A DNA stretch of 64,000 bases from JBASNZ01 sp049657775 (lineage in GTDB: Bacteria; Actinomycetota; Coriobacteriia; Anaerosomatales; Anaerosomataceae). Each line of letters starts with the position of its first letter. The stretch's first letter is position 1. Positions 59,051-64,000 of the stretch are shown here, in pieces. Both the position numbers and the translations under genes were made by a program. The notes beneath the pieces are model-generated. The model was not told where the DNA came from and ran no database searches. It worked only from the letters and a program-made list of their open reading frames with translations. The stretch is from positions 16,589-80,588 of the forward strand of contig JBASNZ010000087.1 in the NCBI GenBank assembly GCA_049657775.1, written 5' to 3'.

Positions 59051-59124
59051 GGGGCGTAGCCAAGCGGCAAGGCAGGGGCCTTTGGAGCCTCCATTCGTAG
59101 GTTCGAATCCTACCGCCCCAGCCA
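59051..59124 (+). tRNA. tRNA-Gln (TTG)
   Basis: A 74-nt cloverleaf with acceptor TGGGGCG pairing to CGCCCCA, anticodon loop CTTTGGA (TTG), T-arm GTTCGAAT and encoded CCA after G. It is inserted between spoVG and glmU. Confidence 0.97.
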
Positions 59125-59169
59125 CTGTCCGTCTGGAGATTGGGCTCCGACATGACAAGAGAGGTGCCG

Positions 59170-60579
59170 ATGGGCGCGGCAGCACTCATCCTCGCAGCTG
59201 GCGAGGGCACCCGTATGAAGTCAGCACTCCCCAAGGTCGCGCACGAGATCCTCGGCATTCCGATGGTCCGCTACGTCGTTGACGCTGCGCGGTCGGCCGG
59301 TTGCGACAGGGTGATCGTCGTCACCGGTCACGGTGCACAGGCCGTCGAGGCTCTCATCCCCGGCGAGACGTGCGTGCGCCAGGAGCAGCAACTCGGTACG
59401 GGTCACGCGGTCATGTGCGCCGGGGAGGCACTCGGCGAGGTCACCGGATCGCTCGTAGTGCTCTCGGGCGATTCGCCGCTTCTGCGGCCCGAAACGATAT
59501 CGCGCCTCATCGAAGCTCAGATCACGTCCCGCGCTGCCGCTGTTGTGCTCACCACGGTTCTCGACGACCCGACAGGGTACGGCCGCATCATGCGCGATGG
59601 CGAGGGGCAGCTCAAGGCGATCGTCGAGCACAAGGACCTCGCACCGCACGACCTTGGTCTCGACGAGGTGAACACAGGTACCTACTGCTTTGACGCGCGA
59701 GTGCTCTTCGAGCATCTCCACCGCCTGCAGAACGAGAACGCGCAGGGCGAGTACTACCTTACCGACATGATCCACCTGTTGAGCCAGGAGGGCCTTCCGG
59801 TGACGAGCATCCGCACCGACGAGCCCATGGAGACATTGGGCGTTAACAGCAGAGTGCAGCTTGCCGAGGCGGGCAAGGTGCTGCAGCGGCGCATCAACCG
59901 CGAGCACATGCTGGCCGGCGTCACAATGACCGATCCCGAATTGGTCTGGATAGCCCCGGGCGTACATCTCGGCCGCGACGTGGTGCTCGAACCGATGACG
60001 TTCCTGCTTGGTGGCGTGGAGGTGGGTAGCGGCTGCGTGATCGGACCCGACACCCGCGTGACCGACTCGACCGTGGGCGAGGGCTGTCGCATCGACAGCT
60101 CCATCGTGCTCGGGTCGACGCTGTCATCAGGCGTCACCGTCGGTCCGCGCGCGTATCTGCGTCCGGGCACCGTCATCAAGACGGGCGGCAAGGTGGGCAC
60201 CAGCGTCGAGATCAAGAACTCCACCGTGGGCGAGGGCTCCAAGGTCCCGCATCTTTCCTACATCGGCGACGCTGAGATAGGGAAAGACGTAAACGTGGGC
60301 GCAGGTACGATAACCTGTAACTACGACGGAAGCCGGAAGCACAAGACGATCATCGGTGATGGGGCGTTCATCGGCTCCGACACCATGCTCGTGGCGCCGG
60401 TGAACATCGGTTCCGGTGCCGTGACTGGTGCGGGAAGCGCGATCGCCAGGGACGTTCCTGACGGTGCACTGGGTATCGAGCGGTCCGAGCAACGGACCGT
60501 GGAGGGTTGGGCGGCTCGGCGTCGCGGTGCCGGGTCGAACGGAAGCGACACAGAAAGCGGGCGGGCAGATGAGCGGTAG
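59170..60579 (+). CDS. glmU: Bifunctional UDP-GlcNAc pyrophosphorylase/GlcN-1-P acetyltransferase
   Basis: A 469-residue enzyme making UDP-GlcNAc for peptidoglycan. The N-terminal uridylyltransferase domain has LAAGEGTRMKSALPKVAHE, QEQQLGTGHAV and VVLSGDSPLL. The C-terminal left-handed beta-helix (about 250-445) has NSTVGEGSKVPHLSYIGDA with the catalytic His, and NYDGSRKHKTIIGD. The ATG at 59170 follows GAGAGGTG; in-frame starts at 59152 or earlier are possible. It overlaps prs by 11 bp. Confidence 0.96.
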   Translation: MGAAALILAAGEGTRMKSALPKVAHEILGIPMVRYVVDAARSAGCDRVIVVTGHGAQAVEALIPGETCVRQEQQLGTGHAVMCAGEALGEVTGSLVVLSGDSPLLRPETISRLIEAQITSRAAAVVLTTVLDDPTGYGRIMRDGEGQLKAIVEHKDLAPHDLGLDEVNTGTYCFDARVLFEHLHRLQNENAQGEYYLTDMIHLLSQEGLPVTSIRTDEPMETLGVNSRVQLAEAGKVLQRRINREHMLAGVTMTDPELVWIAPGVHLGRDVVLEPMTFLLGGVEVGSGCVIGPDTRVTDSTVGEGCRIDSSIVLGSTLSSGVTVGPRAYLRPGTVIKTGGKVGTSVEIKNSTVGEGSKVPHLSYIGDAEIGKDVNVGAGTITCNYDGSRKHKTIIGDGAFIGSDTMLVAPVNIGSGAVTGAGSAIARDVPDGALGIERSEQRTVEGWAARRRGAGSNGSDTESGRADER

Positions 60580-61528
60580 CAAGCGGCTGATGGTCTTTGC
60601 GGGAACGCACAACCGCGAACTCTCCGAAGGCATAGCCAAGCATCTGGGGATCGAGCTCGGCAACATCAAGATCTCCACGTTCGCCAATGGCGAGATCTAC
60701 ATCCGCTACCTGGAGAGTGTCCGCGGCGCCGACATCTTCCTCGTGCAGTCGATGTGCCAGCCGGTCAATGCCGCGTTGATGGAACTGCTCATCATGATCG
60801 ACGCGGCCAAGCGCGCGAGCGCCCGCACGATCACCGCGGTCATCCCGCACTACGCCTACGCGCGCCAGGACAAGAAGTCCGCGGCGCGCGAGCCGATCAC
60901 CGCCAAGCTCGTTGCGGACCTCCTCACCGTGGCAGGTGCCGAGCGCGTGATCGCGATGGACCTGCACCAGGGCCAGATACAGGGCTTCTTCAACCAGCCC
61001 GTGAACCATCTCACCGCGCTGCCGATCCTCGCCGACTACTTCGAGGGCCTCAACCTGGACGACCTCGTGGTCGTGTCACCGGACGTGGGTCGCGTGAAGG
61101 CTGCCAAGAAGATGGCGGACATGCTCGGCGCAGGACTCGCCATCCTGCACAAGGGGCGGCCCGAGCATAACGTCGCGGAGATCACGCATGTGATCGGTGA
61201 GGTGGCCGGGAAGAACTGCATCGTCGCCGACGACATGATCGACACGGCCGGCTCGGTCACCGAGGGCGCGAAGGCGCTCATCAACAAGGGTGCCGCGAAG
61301 GTATGGGTGACAGCCACGCATGGCCTGTTCTCGCCGCCGGCCTTCGACCGGATCGAGGCGGCACCGATCGAGGAGGTCGTGATCACCAACACGCTTCCGG
61401 TGCCCGAGGATCGCCGACATGGCAAGATCAGGGTGCTCAGTGTTGCGCCGCTCTTTGCGCACGCCATCCAGAACGTGTATAACGACGAGTCTGTCTCAGA
61501 GTTGTTCGATCCGGATTTCCAACTGTAG
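60569..61528 (+). CDS. prs: Ribose-phosphate pyrophosphokinase
   Basis: A 319-residue PRPP synthetase that makes phosphoribosyl pyrophosphate for nucleotides, His and Trp. Motifs are FANGEIYIRYLESVRG, the ATP/flag-loop PHYAYARQDKKSAAREP, the ribose-phosphate site MDLHQGQIQGFF, and the PRPP loop VADDMIDTAGSVTEG. It is the class I allosteric type. Start codon within the end of glmU, an order conserved in Gram-positives. Confidence 0.98.
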   Translation: MSGSKRLMVFAGTHNRELSEGIAKHLGIELGNIKISTFANGEIYIRYLESVRGADIFLVQSMCQPVNAALMELLIMIDAAKRASARTITAVIPHYAYARQDKKSAAREPITAKLVADLLTVAGAERVIAMDLHQGQIQGFFNQPVNHLTALPILADYFEGLNLDDLVVVSPDVGRVKAAKKMADMLGAGLAILHKGRPEHNVAEITHVIGEVAGKNCIVADDMIDTAGSVTEGAKALINKGAAKVWVTATHGLFSPPAFDRIEAAPIEEVVITNTLPVPEDRRHGKIRVLSVAPLFAHAIQNVYNDESVSELFDPDFQL

Positions 61529-61571
61529 CTACTGCGGGCGAACCCGTAAGCGATAAGGAAGGACGAGTACT

Positions 61572-62201
61572 ATGACCGAAACCATCGAGATCAACGCGGA
61601 AGTGCGTACGCTGGTAGGCAAGTCCAGCCGCACACTCGGCGCGCAGGGCAAGCTGCCGGCCGTCGTGTACGGAGTAGGCGTGGATTCCAAGGCCATCACC
61701 ATCGACCGGCACAAGTTCGAGCAGATCGCGCTGCATACGGGCATCGGTGCCACACTGTTCAAACTTTCGATCGACGGCCACAAGCCGCTGAACGTCATGG
61801 TCAAGGATGTCTCACACGATCCGACCAAGGGCACCATCCAGCACGTGGATTTCTGGGCCATCAAGATGACCCAGACGATCACCACCGTCATTCCGATCAA
61901 CTACGTGGGTGACTCCGTTGGCGAGAAGGCTGGCGGTGTACTCCTCCACGAGCTGCGCGAAGTGCACATCGAGTCGCTCCCGACGCACCTGCCCGAGCAC
62001 ATCGACGTCGATGTGAGCGACCTTGAAGTTGGAATGTCGCTTCATATTCGCGACCTCGCTGCCCTCGAGGGCGTCACCTTCATGGACGACCCGGACACCA
62101 TCATCTGCGCTGTGACTGCCCCGACCAAGGCGATCGAGGAAGAGGCTGTTGAGGAAGTCGCCGAGCCTGAGGTCATCGGCGAGAAGCCCGAAGGAGAGTA
62201 G
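61572..62201 (+). CDS. rplY: 50S ribosomal protein L25 / general stress protein Ctc
   Basis: A 209-residue long-form L25 (Ctc) that binds 5S rRNA. The N-terminal L25 domain (about 1-95) has VRTLVGKSSRTLGAQGKLPA and VVYGVGVDSKAI; the C-terminal TL5-like domain (about 100-190) includes HIDVDVSDLEVGMSLHI. An acidic Glu-rich tail ends the chain. AAGGAAGGA precedes the ATG. It lies between prs and pth as in Bacillus. Confidence 0.96.
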   Translation: MTETIEINAEVRTLVGKSSRTLGAQGKLPAVVYGVGVDSKAITIDRHKFEQIALHTGIGATLFKLSIDGHKPLNVMVKDVSHDPTKGTIQHVDFWAIKMTQTITTVIPINYVGDSVGEKAGGVLLHELREVHIESLPTHLPEHIDVDVSDLEVGMSLHIRDLAALEGVTFMDDPDTIICAVTAPTKAIEEEAVEEVAEPEVIGEKPEGE

Positions 62202-62210
62202 AACGAGCCT

Positions 62211-62777
62211 GTGGCACGATTGATCGTGGGTCTGGGCAATCCGGGTCCCGAGTACGCGAACACGCGACATAACGCGGGGTTCATGGTGGTCGATCTGCTG
62301 GCCGAGAACCTGCGCGTGAGTTACTGGAAGGACGAGGCCGGCGCAAAGGTCGGCCTCGTCCGTTTCGGTGATGAGGAACTCGTCCTCGCCAAGCCCCAGA
62401 CGTTCATGAACATTTCAGGCAAGGCTGTGGGCAAGCTCGCCGGGACCTACGGCGTCGACGTTGCCGATGTCATCGTCGTCCACGACGACCTTGACCTTCC
62501 CGAGGAGACCGTGCGCGTCAAGCGCGGAGGCGGTCACGGCGGCCACAACGGACTCCGGTCGCTATCCGACGAACTTGGCAGCAGCGACTACGTGCGCGTT
62601 CGCCTGGGCATCGGGCGTCCTCCGGGCCGCATGGATCCGGCGGACTACGTGCTGCAGCCGATGAAGCGCGACGTGGCCGAGACGCTCGAGGCCGAGGTAA
62701 CGCACGCGGCGAGCGCCGTGCTGCACGTCATCGAGCACGGAGTCGAGAGCGCGATGCGCGAGTTCAACGGGAGCTAG
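62211..62777 (+). CDS. pth: Peptidyl-tRNA hydrolase
   Basis: A 188-residue hydrolase that recycles peptidyl-tRNA. It has VGLGNPGPEYANTRHNAGFM with the catalytic His near 22, LAKPQTFMNISGKAVG, VVHDDLDLP and RGGGHGGHNGLRS. GTG start at 62211, 9 bp after rplY. It closes the block shared with Bacillus subtilis (spoVC in that organism). Confidence 0.97.
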   Translation: MARLIVGLGNPGPEYANTRHNAGFMVVDLLAENLRVSYWKDEAGAKVGLVRFGDEELVLAKPQTFMNISGKAVGKLAGTYGVDVADVIVVHDDLDLPEETVRVKRGGGHGGHNGLRSLSDELGSSDYVRVRLGIGRPPGRMDPADYVLQPMKRDVAETLEAEVTHAASAVLHVIEHGVESAMREFNGS

Positions 62778-62815
62778 AGTCGCGCGCCCCTCCCGAAGTC
62801 CGGCGATCAGCGCTT

Positions 62816-64000
62816 CTAGTCGAGGTACTTCATCGGGTTGACCGGCGTACCGTTGATGCGCACTTCGAAGTGCAGGTGTGCGCCGGTGGAATAGCCGGTG
62901 GATCCAACGGTCCCGATGCGCTGTCCCTTGTCCACCCGCTGGCCGACCGACACCTTGATGCCACCGGTCTTCTGGTGGGCGTACAGCGTCACGACCCCGT
63001 TGCCATGGTCGATCATCACGGTGTTGCCGTACCCACCGCGCGGTCCCGCGCAGATGACTGTGCCCGAGCCGGCCGCAACGATGGACGCGCCGTCGATCGC
63101 CTTCGGCGGATCGAGATTGCGGCCGATGTCGATGCCGCTATGGTTCTCCTGGCCGTGGAACGGGCAGATGCGCGGGCCGAATGCCGAGGAGATGCGGTAG
63201 AAGCCGGGCACCGGCCACGCCATCACGCCCGAGTAGTAGCCGGAACCCTTCCCGTACAGCTCCTGCGCGATCTTGTCGGACTCGGCCTCTTCTGCCTCAG
63301 CGAGCGCGCGCAGGCGCTTGGCTTCTTCCTTGTTGGCGGCGAAGAGCTGGGACTTCTCGTCCTCGGCGGCCTTCTGCGCGGCCAGGCTGGCATTGTGCTT
63401 GGCCCGCAGGTCCCTGAGTTTCTTTTCCTCGGCCGCCGCTTCTGCCCGCTTGATGTCGACGGCCTCGAGGGTGCGGTCCAGGTCGGCTCGAGCGCTTTCC
63501 AGCGCAAGGCGGCTCTCCTTGAGGCCGAACGCGGTTTCCTGGTTCTGCCGCATCACGCGCTGCGCGAGCGATGTACGCGCGACGAAGTCCTCGATGTCCT
63601 TGCTGCCCAGAAGCAGTTCGATGTAGAAGAAGTCTCCCTGCTTGTAGGACTCCTGCATTCGGGCGGCGAGCAGATCCGACTGACGGTCGTACTCGGCCTG
63701 GGTGGATGCGATCTGCGATTCCTTGACCGCGATCTCGCCGCGCAGGCCGTTGACCTCGGTCTGCAGACGGTCCGTGCGCGCCGTTGCCTGTTCGATGTCG
63801 CCGGCAAGCGCCGCGATGTCCTTCTCGATGGCAGTCATGCGCTCTTCGAGGGATTCGATCTCGGATGCGAGGTCTTTCGCGCGGGCCTCTGCTTCCGCCG
63901 CGGCCTTGCGGGCGTCGGCGGCGGCCTTCTCGTGAGCGTCGAGTTCGGACTGCGTGGCGGCACCGGCCATGGGCGCGCCAAGGAGAGCCATGATAATGGC
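62816..64000 (-). CDS. M23 peptidase with PcsB-type coiled coil, 5' end outside the window
   Basis: At least 394 residues; the frame runs past the right edge, where the hydrophobic IIMALLGAPMAGAA is the end of a signal peptide. A coiled coil (about 20-245) includes QESYKQGDFFYIELLLGSKD, the PcsB_CC motif, and is followed by the M23/LytM domain with zinc ligands in NHSGIDIG (His and Asp) and GAHLHFEVRING (HxH). The last part ends NPMKYLD. Secreted endopeptidase or EnvC-like activator of wall hydrolysis. It converges on pth. Confidence 0.94.
   Translation of the reverse strand, partial: AIIMALLGAPMAGAATQSELDAHEKAAADARKAAAEAEARAKDLASEIESLEERMTAIEKDIAALAGDIEQATARTDRLQTEVNGLRGEIAVKESQIASTQAEYDRQSDLLAARMQESYKQGDFFYIELLLGSKDIEDFVARTSLAQRVMRQNQETAFGLKESRLALESARADLDRTLEAVDIKRAEAAAEEKKLRDLRAKHNASLAAQKAAEDEKSQLFAANKEEAKRLRALAEAEEAESDKIAQELYGKGSGYYSGVMAWPVPGFYRISSAFGPRICPFHGQENHSGIDIGRNLDPPKAIDGASIVAAGSGTVICAGPRGGYGNTVMIDHGNGVVTLYAHQKTGGIKVSVGQRVDKGQRIGTVGSTGYSTGAHLHFEVRINGTPVNPMKYLD

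Overview
The window is a high-GC bacterial chromosome segment. It combines actinobacterial-looking content (high-GC codon use, cell-wall-binding type 2 repeats, tipA-like MerR, 3D-domain wall protein) with markers better known from Bacillota (SpoVG, Veg, AbrB with a zinc ribbon). The best fit is a deep-branching, anaerobic, monoderm actinobacterium of the Coriobacteriia type. That placement is inference; no 16S gene is present. There are no phage genes, insertion sequences or CRISPR arrays.

Region 1 (1-20.4 kb) mixes intact accessory genes with an unusual number of wrecked ones. Intact genes include a cation diffusion facilitator, a DUF72 protein, a TetR regulator, a Met-rich DUF305/SHOCT pair behind a CsoR-like box, a tandem CDGSH protein, a LysE-type exporter, an SDR, PPK2 and a MacAB-like export operon. 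Decayed genes are a GNAT acetyltransferase, an ABC ATPase and a PepSY-like gene meeting at one deletion scar, an XRE-cupin regulator joined to an acyl-CoA synthetase, and a complete pyruvate:ferredoxin oxidoreductase operon (G, D, A, B) reduced to fragments.

Region 2 (19.7-26 kb) holds an AbrB/PIN toxin-antitoxin pair, a hemerythrin, a tipA-type MerR autoregulator, a 4-oxalocrotonate tautomerase, an M20 dipeptidase and a cell-wall-binding surface protein, then tRNA-Phe.

Region 3 (26.2-34.8 kb) is the most distinctive. A 1189-residue protein joins three cell-wall-binding repeats to a long multihaem cytochrome. The next gene encodes a Tat-exported split-Soret-type cytochrome interrupted by an in-frame UGA with a SECIS-like hairpin 20 nt downstream, so it is a selenoprotein candidate. 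Two accessory envelope proteins and the system II cytochrome c maturation pair (ResB, CcsA) follow. Together they look like a wall-anchored electron-transfer module.

Region 4 (34.8-50.9 kb) has a B12-dependent radical SAM enzyme, an ABC-2 transporter, a PcsB-like wall protein, an OmpR/HK two-component system, an HD-GYP/HEAT-repeat pair sharing an N-terminal domain, an IrrE-like protein, a ROK kinase, a DUF362 ferredoxin-like protein and a multi-pass membrane protein.

Region 5 (50.9-64 kb) is a housekeeping block whose order (rsmI, abrB on the opposite strand, metG, tatD, a yabE-like 3D-domain gene, rsmA, veg, ispE, spoVG, glmU, prs, rplY/ctc, pth) closely follows Bacillus subtilis. It ends in an M23 peptidase cut by the window edge. 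Three tRNAs (Asp, Phe, Gln) are present.
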